Assembly (NCBI RefSeq): GCF_000298215.1
Contig: NZ_BAHD01000005.1
Location: 120,301 to 184,300, forward strand
Length of the DNA: 64,000 bases
Direction of reading: 5' to 3'
DNA from: Kineosphaera limosa NBRC 100340
GTDB lineage: Bacteria > Actinomycetota > Actinomycetes > Actinomycetales > Dermatophilaceae
The number at the start of each line of letters is the position of its first letter. Position 1 is the first letter of the stretch. This document shows, one piece after another, positions 27,015-35,910 of the stretch. Under the pieces are notes generated by a model. That model worked only from the letters and a program-made list of their open reading frames with translations. It was not told the origin of the DNA and did not search any database. The position numbers and the translations under genes were made by a program.

Positions 27015-28085
27015 GTGACCGACACGCTTCCGGAGTCGATGGCGGGGGTCCGCCTGCCGGGTAACAGCACCGTCGAGCCGGTCACCGTGCCGGTACCCGT
27101 GCCGGGCGCGCGTCAGGTGCTGCTGAAGACCAAGGCCTCGTCGATCTGCGGCAGCGACATTCGCGCGATCTACCGCGAGCACCTCGGCCACGGCGCGGAG
27201 GCCTACCAGGGCGTCATCGCCGGGCACGAGCCGTGCGGGCAGGTCGTCGCTGTCGGTGCGGGCGTGCGGCGGATGTCGGTCGGAGACCGCGTCGTGGTCT
27301 ACCACATCGCCGGCTGCGGGGTCTGCGAGGAGTGCCGCCGCGGCTACGAGGTGGGCTGCCACGAGCCGTTCCGCGCCGCGCATGGCTGGCAGCGTGACGG
27401 CGGGCACGCGGACTACATCCTCGTGGAGGAGGACAGCTGCATTCTGCTGCCCGAGCCGCTGACCTATGTCGACGGAGCGCTGGTCTCGTGCGGCTTCGGC
27501 ACCGCCTACGAGGGCCTGCTCAAGGCCGGCGTCGGCGGGCGTGACCGGCTGCTCGTCACCGGCCTGGGACCGGTGGGCCTGGCGACGGCGATGCTCGGTC
27601 GGGCGCTCGGCGCGACGTTCGTCGTCGGCTCGGACATCAACGAGGGGCGGCGTCAGCAGGCCCTCGACCTCGGCCTCGTGGATGTCGCCGTGGCACCGGA
27701 AGATCTCGACGCGGCGGTCGCCGAGGCCACCGACGGGTTGGGGTGCGAGGTCGCCATCGACTGCTCCGGCAACGCCTCCGCGCGGCACGGCGCGCTGCGC
27801 AACACCCGCGCGTGGGGCAGGTGCGCCTTCGTCGGGGAGGGCGGCGACGTGAGCTTCGCCGTCTCCGACCTGCTAATCCACAAGCAGATCACGCTGTACG
27901 GCTCGTGGGTCACCTCCGTACGCAACATGGAGGATCTGCTCGAGCAGCTCGTGCGCTGGCAGCTGCATCCGGAGGTCGTCGTGACCCACCGGATGCCGCT
28001 GTCGGAGGCGTCGCGCGCCTACGAGATCGCCGACTCCGGCGAGGGCGGCAAGGTGTGCATCGTCTTCGACGAGGACGGCGAATGA
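27015..28085 (+). CDS. zinc-dependent alcohol/polyol dehydrogenase
   Basis: A 356-aa medium-chain dehydrogenase. The catalytic zinc region SSICGSD places Cys at about 45, with a following GHEPCG. The structural zinc cysteines lie in [15 protein letters not shown], and the NAD Rossmann motif is [16 protein letters not shown]. In this operon it probably oxidises a polyol such as arabitol, sorbitol or xylitol to the matching ketose. GTG 27015 follows GGAGGG at 27003-27008, 3 nt after the previous stop. Confidence 0.92.
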   Translation: MTDTLPESMAGVRLPGNSTVEPVTVPVPVPGARQVLLKTKASSICGSDIRAIYREHLGHGAEAYQGVIAGHEPCGQVVAVGAGVRRMSVGDRVVVYHIAGCGVCEECRRGYEVGCHEPFRAAHGWQRDGGHADYILVEEDSCILLPEPLTYVDGALVSCGFGTAYEGLLKAGVGGRDRLLVTGLGPVGLATAMLGRALGATFVVGSDINEGRRQQALDLGLVDVAVAPEDLDAAVAEATDGLGCEVAIDCSGNASARHGALRNTRAWGRCAFVGEGGDVSFAVSDLLIHKQITLYGSWVTSVRNMEDLLEQLVRWQLHPEVVVTHRMPLSEASRAYEIADSGEGGKVCIVFDEDGE

Positions 28086-28118
28086 GCCGCCGGGCGACGT
28101 TAGGCTGACCGGGCGAAG

Positions 28119-28153
28119 GAGGCCGGTGTCCGATCCGGTCGGACACCGGCCTC
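28119..28153. terminator. hairpin between polyol dehydrogenase and xylulokinase
   Basis: GAGGCCGGTGTCCGA (28119-28133) pairs perfectly with its complement at 28139-28153 across a TCCGG loop, 33 nt after the dehydrogenase stop. No U-tract follows. It may attenuate the operon before the kinase gene. Confidence 0.7.
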
Positions 28154-28211
28154 GCCGCGCCAGCAGTTCACCCACGGGACGCGGGCGTCCCGTCGACGCA
28201 GGAGGAATCCG

Positions 28212-29621
28212 TTGTCCCAGAGCCTCGTTGCGGGAGTCGACTCCAGTACCCAGTCGACGAAGATCGTCGTGTGCGACGCCGAAACCGGTGCGGTGGTGCG
28301 CTCGGGGCGCGCCGGACATCCCGATGCCACGGCGGTCGACCCGCAGCGCTGGTGGGAGGCGTTCGAACAGGCCGGCGCCGATGGGCTGCTCGAGGGGGTG
28401 GAGGCGATCGCCGTCGGGGGCCAACAGCACGGCATGGTCGCCATGGACGCCGACGGGCGCGTGCTGCACGACGCGCTGTTGTGGAACGACACCCGTTCGG
28501 CCAAGGAGACCACCGACCTGACCAGCGAACTCGGTGGCCCGCAGGCGTGGGTCGACGCCGTGGGGCTCGTGCCCGGCACCTCGTTCACCCTGACCAAGCT
28601 GCGCTGGTTGCGCGACCACGAGCCGGAGGTGGCCGAGCAGGTGGCCGACGTGGTGCTGCCGCACGACTGGCTGACCGGGCGGATCCTGGCCGACGGCGGC
28701 GCCCGGCCGTCGCAGTGGGTCACCGACCGCGGTGACGCCTCGGGCACCTTGTACTTCTCGGCCTCCAGCAACGAGTACCGCACGGACTTGTTGGAGCTGG
28801 GCCTCGGGCGGGTGTGCGGGGTGCCGCGGGTCGCGGCGCCGAGCGAGATCGTGGGCCGCACCGCCTCCGGGATGATCGTGGGGCCCGGGACCGGCGACAA
28901 CATGGGCGCCGCGCTGGGGCTGGGCCTGGGCGCGGGGCAGGCCGTGGTCTCACTGGGCACGAGCGGAACCGTGTTCGCGGTGAGCGACACCCCACCGGCC
29001 GATCCCTCTGGGGCGATCGCCGGTTTCGCCGACGCGACCGGGCGGCAATTGCCGCTGATGTGCACGCTGAACGCCGCGCGGGTGTTGGTGGCCGCCGCCA
29101 CGATGCTGCGGGTCGAGCTCGATGAGCTGTCGCGGCTGGCGCTGGCGGCGCAGCCGGGCGCCGGGGGCCTGAGCCTGCTGCCGTATTTGGACGGGGAACG
29201 GACCCCGGCGTTGCCGCAAGCCACCGGCACCCTCGGGGGGCTGTCTCGCACGAACGCGACGCCGCAGAACCTCGCGCGGGCCGCGGTCGAGGGGATGCTG
29301 TGCAACCTCGCCGACGGCGTCGATGCGCTGCGTCAACAGGGCTCCCCTGTCGAGAAGGTGCTGCTCATCGGCGGGGCCGCGATGTCCCCGGCCGTGCGGG
29401 CCGTGGCCGCCGACCTGTTCGGCGTGCCCGTCGCGGTGCCCGCGGCGGGCGAGTACGTCGGTATCGGCGCGGCCCGGCAGGCGGCCTGGGCGCTCTCGGG
29501 GGCCGACGCCCCGCCGCAGTGGGAGCGCACCATCGAGGCCGAGACCGAGCCCGGCAACGCCGAGGCGTCCGCCGAACTGCGCGAGCGCTACGCGGCCCTG
29601 CGGGTGGGCCTGCACGGCTGA
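28212..29621 (+). CDS. xylB: xylulokinase-like FGGY carbohydrate kinase
   Basis: A 469-aa kinase expected to phosphorylate D-xylulose or a related ketose. The ATPase-fold N-terminus is GVDSSTQSTKIVVCDAETGA, then the substrate site AVGGQQHGMV and a central DNMGAALGLG; the C-terminal phosphate block is LLIGGAAMSPAVRAVAADLFGVPV. It is the likely last step after the two dehydrogenases. TTG 28212 is chosen because GGAGGAAT lies 4 nt upstream. A hairpin separates it from the dehydrogenase gene. Confidence 0.9.
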   Translation: MSQSLVAGVDSSTQSTKIVVCDAETGAVVRSGRAGHPDATAVDPQRWWEAFEQAGADGLLEGVEAIAVGGQQHGMVAMDADGRVLHDALLWNDTRSAKETTDLTSELGGPQAWVDAVGLVPGTSFTLTKLRWLRDHEPEVAEQVADVVLPHDWLTGRILADGGARPSQWVTDRGDASGTLYFSASSNEYRTDLLELGLGRVCGVPRVAAPSEIVGRTASGMIVGPGTGDNMGAALGLGLGAGQAVVSLGTSGTVFAVSDTPPADPSGAIAGFADATGRQLPLMCTLNAARVLVAAATMLRVELDELSRLALAAQPGAGGLSLLPYLDGERTPALPQATGTLGGLSRTNATPQNLARAAVEGMLCNLADGVDALRQQGSPVEKVLLIGGAAMSPAVRAVAADLFGVPVAVPAAGEYVGIGAARQAAWALSGADAPPQWERTIEAETEPGNAEASAELRERYAALRVGLHG

Positions 29622-29689
29622 CCCCTCGAGGCGGGCTGTGGTTGGGTTGATGGCTGACGGCTGATTCCCTACCTCGAGGAGCGCTTCCA

Positions 29690-30337
29690 ATGTCCGACAT
29701 CCTCATCATCGGTGGCCACGGCAAGGTGGCGTTACGGCTCGCCCCGCTGCTGGTTCAGGCGGGTCATCAGGTGACCTCGGTCATCCGCAACCCGGACCAC
29801 GGTGCCGATGTCGAAGCCACCGGCGCGACCGCGCTGCTGTTCGACATCGAGAGCGCCGACACCGCCGCGATCGCCGACATCATCCGCGGCCAGGATGCGC
29901 TCGTGTGGAGCGCCGGGGCCGGCGGCGGGAGCCCGGAGCGCACCTACGCCGTCGATCGGGACGCGGCGATCCGCTCGATGGAGGCCGCCCACGCCGCGGG
30001 TGTGCCGCGGTACGTGATGGTCTCCTACATCGGTGCCGGACCGGACCACGGAGTGCCGCGGGACAATCCGTTCTTCGCCTATGCCGACGCCAAGACCGCC
30101 GCCGACGCCCACCTGCGCGGCAGCGAGCTCGACTACACGATCCTGGGCCCCGGGACGCTGACGGTGGAGCCCCCCAGCGGGCGCATCGACGTGGGCCGGT
30201 TCTCCGATGGCACCAACACCTCCCGCGACAACGTCGCCCAGGTCATCGCCGCCGTGCTCGAGGAGCCGGCGACCATCGGGCGCACCATCGACTTCCGCGA
30301 CGGCCAGACCCCCATCGAGCAGGCCATCCTCGGCTGA
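29690..30337 (+). CDS. NAD(P)-binding atypical short-chain dehydrogenase
   Basis: A 215-aa Rossmann-fold protein of the NmrA/YwnB-like type: IIGGHGKVALRLAPLL binds the nucleotide, WSAGAG forms the middle strand, and MVSYIGAGPD with FFAYADAKTAAD supplies the possible Tyr-Lys. The substrate is unknown; many relatives act as redox sensors. It follows xylB after 68 nt on the same strand with GAGGAG upstream of ATG 29690, so its relation to the polyol operon is unclear. Confidence 0.82.
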   Translation: MSDILIIGGHGKVALRLAPLLVQAGHQVTSVIRNPDHGADVEATGATALLFDIESADTAAIADIIRGQDALVWSAGAGGGSPERTYAVDRDAAIRSMEAAHAAGVPRYVMVSYIGAGPDHGVPRDNPFFAYADAKTAADAHLRGSELDYTILGPGTLTVEPPSGRIDVGRFSDGTNTSRDNVAQVIAAVLEEPATIGRTIDFRDGQTPIEQAILG

Positions 30338-30367
30338 GCCGAGGGGGTGAGGGCCGGGCGGCTGGGG

Positions 30368-30814
30368 TCAGGGCAGCAGCACGTGGCGGGTCATGAGGTG
30401 GGCCAGCGTCGCCGTCAGCGGATCGACGTCGTGGTCGCTCTCGGGGTCGCCCGCACCCGACCCGTGGGGTGTACGCAGGCACACGCCGCCGTGGACCGGG
30501 CCCGGCTGCACGAGCGTGCTGCGTGGCGCGGCGAGCCAGCCGAAGAGCGCGCCGCGGCGACGGGCGCGGGCCATCCCGGCCGATCCGCCTCCGGTCGCGG
30601 TGGCCTGGAGGTGATCGAGGGCCAGGCGCAGGGCATCGAGGTCGAGGCGCGGGTCGAGGGCGCGCAGCCGATCGGCGTCGACATGCCAGGCGACCGCGAG
30701 GGCGTCGAGATCTTCGGCGTAGAGCACGACCCCGACATTGAGAAACTCCTCCCGCTCGGGCCGGGGCACGGCGCGCAGCAGAAAGTACTGGTAGGGGATG
30801 GGCTGCTCGCTCAT
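30368..30814 (-). CDS. DUF3037 family protein
   Basis: A 148-aa soluble protein with the DUF3037 opening PYQYFLLRAVPRPEREEFLNVGVVLYAEDLDALAVAW. It has no catalytic motif that I recognise. ATG 30814 overlaps the stop of the HipA-like kinase gene (ATGA), so the two are translated as a unit. Such pairs recur in bacteria and imply a joint function. Its stop lies close to the convergent end of the gene at 29690. Confidence 0.88.
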   Translation of the reverse strand: MSEQPIPYQYFLLRAVPRPEREEFLNVGVVLYAEDLDALAVAWHVDADRLRALDPRLDLDALRLALDHLQATATGGGSAGMARARRRGALFGWLAAPRSTLVQPGPVHGGVCLRTPHGSGAGDPESDHDVDPLTATLAHLMTRHVLLP

Positions 30815-31659
30815 CGGCGCCCACCGCCCGCCGTCGCCGGTCCGGGCAGCCACGCCTGCGGGGCCTCGATGCGGGCGCGCAGGTGCTCGACGTAGGCGGT
30901 GCGCAGGGCCTGCTCGTCGGGCAACGTCTGCGTCGGCTCCAGCCACTGCGCCGGGACCGCGCCGACCACACGCTCAAGTGTGCGGTCATCGAGGCGGGCG
31001 GCGAGCTCGGCGTGCCGTGCGCCGGGGTCGGGCGCCAGGTCCCGCAGCACGTGCCGGTCGGCGTCGAACCGCTGCGCGGCGAACCGCTGGGGGTTCGGCG
31101 GCCGCGACGGCCAGCCGTGGTGGAAGTACAGCGCAGCGCCGTGGTCGATGAGCCAGGTGTTGCGGTGCCAGACGAGCAGATTCGGGTTGTCCCAGGTGCG
31201 GTCGACGTTGGCGGTCAGCGCGTCGAGCCACAGGATCGCCTCCGCCTGGTCGGCAGCGGCGGGCCGGGAGCCGTCGTAACCGAAGGCGCCCGGCAGGTAG
31301 TCGACACCCAGGTTGAGCCCGGGGGAGGCGTTGAGCAGGTCCTGCACCTCCTCGTCCGCCTCGTACTTGGCGATGGCTGCCGGCAGCTCGATGCCGACCA
31401 GATCGGGCACGGGCAGGTCCAAGGCCCGCGCGAGGCCGGCGACGATGACCTCGGCGACGAGCACCTTGACGCCCTGACCGGCTCCGGTGAACTTGGTGAC
31501 GTACATGCCCAAGTCATCGGCCTCGACCAGGCCGGGCAGGGAGCCGCCCTCGCGGAACGGCACCACGTAGCGGGTCGCGGTGACCCGCCGCAGGTCGGCG
31601 CCGAGAGCCGTGTCGGAGGCCGAGTCGAGAGCCGAGTTGGGAGTCGAGTCGGGAGGCAT
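30811..31659 (-). CDS. HipA-like family kinase
   Basis: A 282-aa protein with a kinase-like core resembling HipA C-terminal domains. The catalytic region is WLDALTANVDRTWDNPNLLVWHRN (the DR-to-N spacing mimics a catalytic loop), then WLIDHGAALYFHH where IDHG resembles the metal-binding DFG-type motif. The N-terminal GSLPGLVEADDLGMYVTKF is a glycine- and lysine-bearing nucleotide-binding region. There is no upstream HipB-like DNA-binding partner; the DUF3037 gene overlaps downstream instead. The substrate is unknown. The start is ATG 31659. Confidence 0.82.
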   Translation of the reverse strand: MPPDSTPNSALDSASDTALGADLRRVTATRYVVPFREGGSLPGLVEADDLGMYVTKFTGAGQGVKVLVAEVIVAGLARALDLPVPDLVGIELPAAIAKYEADEEVQDLLNASPGLNLGVDYLPGAFGYDGSRPAAADQAEAILWLDALTANVDRTWDNPNLLVWHRNTWLIDHGAALYFHHGWPSRPPNPQRFAAQRFDADRHVLRDLAPDPGARHAELAARLDDRTLERVVGAVPAQWLEPTQTLPDEQALRTAYVEHLRARIEAPQAWLPGPATAGGGRR

Positions 31660-31665
31660 GGCGCC

Positions 31666-31671
31666 AGGGTA
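31666..31671 (-). promoter_or_regulatory. -10 element for the HipA-like/DUF3037 pair
   Basis: Minus-strand TACCCT ends 6 nt before ATG 31659. Confidence 0.45.
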
Positions 31672-31694
31672 GCCAGCCGCGCCGCACCCGCCGT

Positions 31695-31700
31695 TACGCT
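31695..31700 (+). promoter_or_regulatory. -10 element for the acyltransferase gene
   Basis: TACGCT ends 8 nt before ATG 31709. It is 24 nt from the minus-strand hexamer, forming a compact divergent promoter. Confidence 0.4.
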
Positions 31701-31708
31701 GGGCGGCT

Positions 31709-32464
31709 ATGGAGCCGGTCTACACCCCAGTCATCGGATTCGCCCGCGCGTTGTTCGCGGCGGAGGGCCTGAAGTTCACGGTGACGGGCGCGGAGCACGT
31801 CCCGCGCACCGGCGGCGGGGTCGTGGTCATGAACCACCTCTCCTACCTGGACTTCGCCTACGCAGGGCTGGCGGCGCGCCCGAGCAAACGGGTCATCCGG
31901 TTCATGTGCAAGGACACGATCTTCGAGCACCCGGTGGCCGGGCCGCTCATGCGCGGCATGAAGCACATCCCGGTCGACCGCGAGAGCGGTAGCGCGTCGT
32001 TTCGGGCGGCGCTGTCGGCGCTGAAGTCCGGGGAGCTCGTCGGGGTCTTTCCGGAGGCGACGATCTCGCGGTCGTTCGAGCTCAAGGAGTTCAAGACCGG
32101 GGCGATCCGGATGGCGCAAGCTGCGCGCGTGCCGATTCTGCCGGTCGTGCTGTGGGGCTCGCAGCGGGTGTGGACCAAGGGTCGCCCCAAGCACCTCGGC
32201 CGCACCAACGTGCCGATCACCCTCAGCGTCGGCGAGCCCATCCACGTCGCCAAGACCGACAAAGCTGCCGTGGTCGAGCAGGAGCTTCGGGCACGGATGC
32301 AGCAGATGCTGGACGCCGCCCAGGCCGTCTACCCGCCACTGAGCGGTGACGACCTGGTGTACCTGCCCGCCCGCCTGGGCGGTCGTGCCCCGACCCTGGA
32401 GGAGGCGACGCAGCTCGACGCGGCCGACGTCGCCGCCCGTCGCGCCGCCAAGGGACTGGCCTGA
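31709..32464 (+). CDS. 1-acylglycerol-3-phosphate acyltransferase (PlsC type)
   Basis: A 251-aa membrane-associated acyltransferase in phospholipid synthesis. The HX4D catalytic motif is MNHLSYLDFAYAG, the acceptor-binding block is GVFPEATISRS in place of EGTRS, and the N-terminus is hydrophobic. The acyl donor and acceptor are inferred from family. ATG 31709 has a near-leaderless promoter. The gene ends 75 nt before the RecQ start. Confidence 0.85.
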   Translation: MEPVYTPVIGFARALFAAEGLKFTVTGAEHVPRTGGGVVVMNHLSYLDFAYAGLAARPSKRVIRFMCKDTIFEHPVAGPLMRGMKHIPVDRESGSASFRAALSALKSGELVGVFPEATISRSFELKEFKTGAIRMAQAARVPILPVVLWGSQRVWTKGRPKHLGRTNVPITLSVGEPIHVAKTDKAAVVEQELRARMQQMLDAAQAVYPPLSGDDLVYLPARLGGRAPTLEEATQLDAADVAARRAAKGLA

Positions 32465-32526
32465 GCCGGTTAGCGCCCTGGCCTGCGCTTTCCGTCTCGA
32501 TCGGCAAGCTTGTCGGTGCCCGCGGG

Positions 32527-32532
32527 TAGCGT
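32527..32532 (+). promoter_or_regulatory. -10 element for RecQ
   Basis: TAGCGT ends 7 nt before GTG 32540. Confidence 0.4.
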
Positions 32533-32539
32533 GCGGCTC

Positions 32540-34708
32540 GTGATGGGGAGTCAGATCGACGGTCAGAAGCAGGTCCTTGACGAGAGTCAGAACTCGAACT
32601 TGAGCCCGCAGTTACCGGAGGCCGAACGCGAGCGGGCGCAGGTGGTGCTGCATGCCCTGGCCGGGCCCGGGGCGCGGCTGCGGGCCGACCAGGAGCGGGC
32701 AGTCGCGGCGTTGCTGCTGCCCGCGGCGCGGGTGCTCGTCGTGCAGGCCACCGGTTGGGGCAAATCGGCGGTGTACTGGGTGGCGACCGCCCTGCGTCGT
32801 GCCCAGGGGGCCGGCCCGACGCTCGTCGTGTCGCCATTGCTGGCGCTCATGCGCGACCAGGTGGCCGCGGCGCAGCGGGCGGGCCTGCGCGCGGTCACGG
32901 TGAATTCGGGCAATGTCGAGCAGTGGTCGGCGATCGAGGAGGCGCTGCGCGCCGACGAGGTCGACGTGCTGCTGGTCTCGCCGGAGCGACTGGCCAATCC
33001 CGGCTTCGGGCGCCGCGTGTTGCAGCACCTCGCGGGGCGGCTGGGATTGCTCGTCGTCGACGAGGCGCACGCCGTCTCGGACTGGGGTCACGACTTTCGA
33101 CCCGACTACCGGCGGGTCGCCGACGTGCTGCGCGACCTGAATCCGCAGACTCCGGTGCTGGCGACGACGGCCACGGCCAACGCCCGCGTCACCGCCGACG
33201 TCGCCGCTCAACTGGGGCAGACGCTCGTGCTGCGCGGCCCGCTGTCGCGCGCCTCCCTGTCGCTGGCGGTCGTTGAGCCGATGGCGCCGCTGGACCGTTA
33301 CGCCTGGGTCGCCGAGCATCTTCCGCGGCTGCCCGGCTCGGGCATCATCTACATGCTGACCGTGGCCGACACCGCGCGCCTCGTCGAGGCGATCCGCGCC
33401 GTGCACGGAGACGAGCTGCCGGTCGCGGCCTACTCCGGGCAGTTGCCGGTGGATGAGCGCGAGGCGCTGGAAGACGCGTTACGCGCGAACCGGCTCAAGG
33501 CGCTGGTCGCGACGTCGGCGCTGGGGATGGGTTACGACAAGCCGGACCTGGGCTTCGTGGTGCACGTCGGCTCACCACCGTCTCCGGTCGCGTACTACCA
33601 GCAGGTCGGGCGCGCCGGGCGGGCCATCGATCACGCCGCGGTCGCCGTCTTGCCGTCCGGCGCCGACGCGGGCGTGTGGGACTACTACGCCACCTCGACC
33701 CTGCCCGACGAGGGGCAGTGCCGTCGGCTGCTCGAGGCTCTGGCGGGCCAGGAGCAGCCCCAGTCGGTCGTTGTCCTCGAGGCGCAGACGGGCCTGCGCC
33801 GCGGACGGGTCGAGTTGCTGCTCAAGCAGTTGGCGGTCGAGCGGGTCGTCAGCCGCGAGACCGACGGCTGGGTGGCCACCGGGGTGCAGTGGACCTACGA
33901 CGCCGCGCACTACGAGGGCATCCTGGCCGGTCGGCGCCGCGAGGCCGCCATCATGACCGACTACCTCGCCGGCCGTTCCTGCCTCATGGAGTTGCTCGCC
34001 CTGGCGCTCGACGACCCCGACGCCGGGCCCTGCGGGCGGTGCAGCGTGTGCACCGGCGGCCTCCCGCAAGGGTGGACGCAGCGGCCGGGCGCCGCGACGG
34101 TCGCGACCGTCGGCGCGGTGCTGCGGGGCCAGCACACCGTGTTGGAGCCGCGGCGGATGTGGCCCGGCGGGCGCAGCGGGCTGCGCGGGCGGATCGCCGC
34201 GGGTGAGGCCGCGCAGGAGGGTCGGGTCCTCGTGCACGCCGACGCGCCCGAGTGGCTGCAGGTGCGACAGGGCGCTCTGACGCGCGACGCGCCACCTCCT
34301 GCCGAGCTGCTCGACGCGGCGGTCAACGCGCTGGTCGCCTGGCGTGGGCAGTGGCCGCAGCGGCCGGAGGTCGTCGTCGACCTGGCGGCGGCGGGCCTGA
34401 GTCAGGTCGCGGCCGGGGTCGCCGACCATTGTGCGACGGTGGGCCGGCTGGAGCGCGCCTCCTGGCCCGCGCCGGAGGGTGCCGCCGGCGTCGAGGCGGA
34501 CCGGGAGCTCGCTGGACCCGACCAGGTGGCCCGGTGGCTGGAGGTGCTTGCGCCACCGCAGCGCCTCGTCGAGGTGGTCGCCGGGCGCACAGTGCTGCTG
34601 GTCGTGGACGCGACCGTCTCGGGGTGGCCGGTCACCATCGCCGCACGGGCCCTGCGGCGCGCCGGGGCGGGCGACATCCTCCCGCTCCTCGTGCACCGCC
34701 GGGTGTGA
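32540..34708 (+). CDS. RecQ family ATP-dependent DNA helicase
   Basis: A 722-aa superfamily-2 helicase. Walker A is TGWGKSAVYW (W replaces the usual T), motif II is VVDEAHAVSDWGHDFRPDYR near residue 173, and motif VI reads QVGRAGRAID. A zinc-binding CGRCSVC lies near residue 498. The C-terminus ends in a phosphoribosyltransferase-like segment VLLVVDATVSGWPVTI, absent from E. coli RecQ. It would unwind recombination or stalled-fork DNA. GTG 32540 or ATG 32543 are both possible; the former is chosen for leaderless spacing. Confidence 0.88.
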   Translation: MMGSQIDGQKQVLDESQNSNLSPQLPEAERERAQVVLHALAGPGARLRADQERAVAALLLPAARVLVVQATGWGKSAVYWVATALRRAQGAGPTLVVSPLLALMRDQVAAAQRAGLRAVTVNSGNVEQWSAIEEALRADEVDVLLVSPERLANPGFGRRVLQHLAGRLGLLVVDEAHAVSDWGHDFRPDYRRVADVLRDLNPQTPVLATTATANARVTADVAAQLGQTLVLRGPLSRASLSLAVVEPMAPLDRYAWVAEHLPRLPGSGIIYMLTVADTARLVEAIRAVHGDELPVAAYSGQLPVDEREALEDALRANRLKALVATSALGMGYDKPDLGFVVHVGSPPSPVAYYQQVGRAGRAIDHAAVAVLPSGADAGVWDYYATSTLPDEGQCRRLLEALAGQEQPQSVVVLEAQTGLRRGRVELLLKQLAVERVVSRETDGWVATGVQWTYDAAHYEGILAGRRREAAIMTDYLAGRSCLMELLALALDDPDAGPCGRCSVCTGGLPQGWTQRPGAATVATVGAVLRGQHTVLEPRRMWPGGRSGLRGRIAAGEAAQEGRVLVHADAPEWLQVRQGALTRDAPPPAELLDAAVNALVAWRGQWPQRPEVVVDLAAAGLSQVAAGVADHCATVGRLERASWPAPEGAAGVEADRELAGPDQVARWLEVLAPPQRLVEVVAGRTVLLVVDATVSGWPVTIAARALRRAGAGDILPLLVHRRV

Positions 34709-34970
34709 CCCAAAGCACATACGCCGGTTCGTCTCGCCGAACCGCCCGACAGGCGGATGCTCGGCTGCGGGCGCGCGAGCATTCGGATCAGATCGGAGTC
34801 GAAGGCAACGCCTTCAGGTCATTGACCGGGCAGAGTCGGCGCTTTCGGGCCGTCAGCGTGCATGAGGTCGGCCGCCCGGGGGCATGGGAAGGGGTATCGG
34901 AGAGCGCCTTTCGAAGGGCGCTGATCCAGGAAACTGACGACCGTCGACCGCTCACGCGAAAGGGAGCAGC
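34709..34970. other. 262-nt gap before the PRC-barrel genes
   Basis: No credible ORF is seen. A GGGTAT at 34892-34897 matches the -10 of stress sigma factors (SigB/SigF type), but no GTTT-like -35 is visible. A near-palindromic hairpin AGCGCCTTTCGAAGGGCGCT lies at about 34903-34922. Confidence 0.4.
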
Positions 34971-35375
34971 ATGTTCGCCAGCAACCCCAGCCAGCAGAAC
35001 CTACGACAGTTGTACGACGCCGACGTCATCGACGAGACCGGAGACAAGGTCGGCGGCGTAGGGCAGGTCTACCTCGATGATGTCACCGGTAACCCCACAT
35101 GGGTGACCGTGCGCACGGGCCTGCTCGGTAGCACCGAGACCTTTGCGCCGCTCGACGGGGCGAGCATGGTCGACGGCAACATCCAGGTGGCCTACCGCAA
35201 GGACTTCATCGCGGAGGCGCCCGGCATCGACGCCGAGCACAGCCTGACCCCAGAGATGGAGGGGGAGCTGTACTCCTACTACGACATCCGCACCCTCGCC
35301 GATGAAGCGGAGGTAACCGACGAAGCGCAGCCCACAGATCAAACCGCCGCGGCCGCCGCGAACGAACCTCGCTGA
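34971..35375 (+). CDS. PRC-barrel domain protein, copy 1
   Basis: A 134-aa soluble protein with a PRC-barrel at about residues 10-95: LYDADVIDETGDKVGGVGQVYLDDVTGNPTWVTV, then an acidic Pro-rich tail. PRC-barrels occur in photosynthetic reaction centres and in RNA-processing and stress proteins; this type is typical of stress-inducible actinobacterial proteins. GAAAGGAGCAGC precedes ATG 34971. A homologous second copy follows at 35436. Confidence 0.88.
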   Translation: MFASNPSQQNLRQLYDADVIDETGDKVGGVGQVYLDDVTGNPTWVTVRTGLLGSTETFAPLDGASMVDGNIQVAYRKDFIAEAPGIDAEHSLTPEMEGELYSYYDIRTLADEAEVTDEAQPTDQTAAAAANEPR

Positions 35376-35435
35376 CCTGCGGGTCGAACGCAGGCGACGC
35401 CGGGCCCTCCAACCACCGCTCGACCAAGGAGTGCA

Positions 35436-35870
35436 ATGTTCGGGACCAACATGACCCAAGAGGACCTTCGCGAGCTGTACGACGCCAACGTCGTCGACGA
35501 GAGCGGAGACAAGATCGGTGGCGTCGGGCAGATCTACCTGGACGACCAGACCGAGCGCCCCACGTGGGCCACGGTCAAGACCGGCCTGTTCGGCACCAAG
35601 GAGACGTTCGTGCCGCTGGCCGAGGCCTCCCTCGACGGTGCGGACATCCGCGTGCCCTACTCGAAGGACTTCGTCAAGGACGCACCCCAGATCGATGCCG
35701 ACCACCACATCACAGCGCAAGAAGAGGACGAGTTGTACGGCTACTACCAAACCGCTGCAGGTGACGTCCGCCTGCGCAAGCACGAGCGAGCCGGCGGGCA
35801 GGCCGAGTCCAGGGAGCGGGCCGGCACCGCGGAGCAGGCCGGCGACGACGAGGAACGCGCGAACGGCTGA
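35436..35870 (+). CDS. PRC-barrel domain protein, copy 2
   Basis: A 144-aa paralogue of the preceding gene: both contain ELYDA.VV/VIDE.GDK.GGVGQ.YLDD and a YY-rich ELY(S/G)YY motif before the tail, so this is a tandem duplication. The C-terminal tail is charged (RERAGTAEQAGDDEERANG). AAGGAGTGCA lies before ATG 35436. It is separated by 60 nt from copy 1 and is probably co-transcribed with it. Confidence 0.88.
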   Translation: MFGTNMTQEDLRELYDANVVDESGDKIGGVGQIYLDDQTERPTWATVKTGLFGTKETFVPLAEASLDGADIRVPYSKDFVKDAPQIDADHHITAQEEDELYGYYQTAAGDVRLRKHERAGGQAESRERAGTAEQAGDDEERANG

Positions 35871-35910
35871 CGCGGTCGGCCGCTCCTGGCCCCTGCTCGG
35901 ACGTGCTGAC

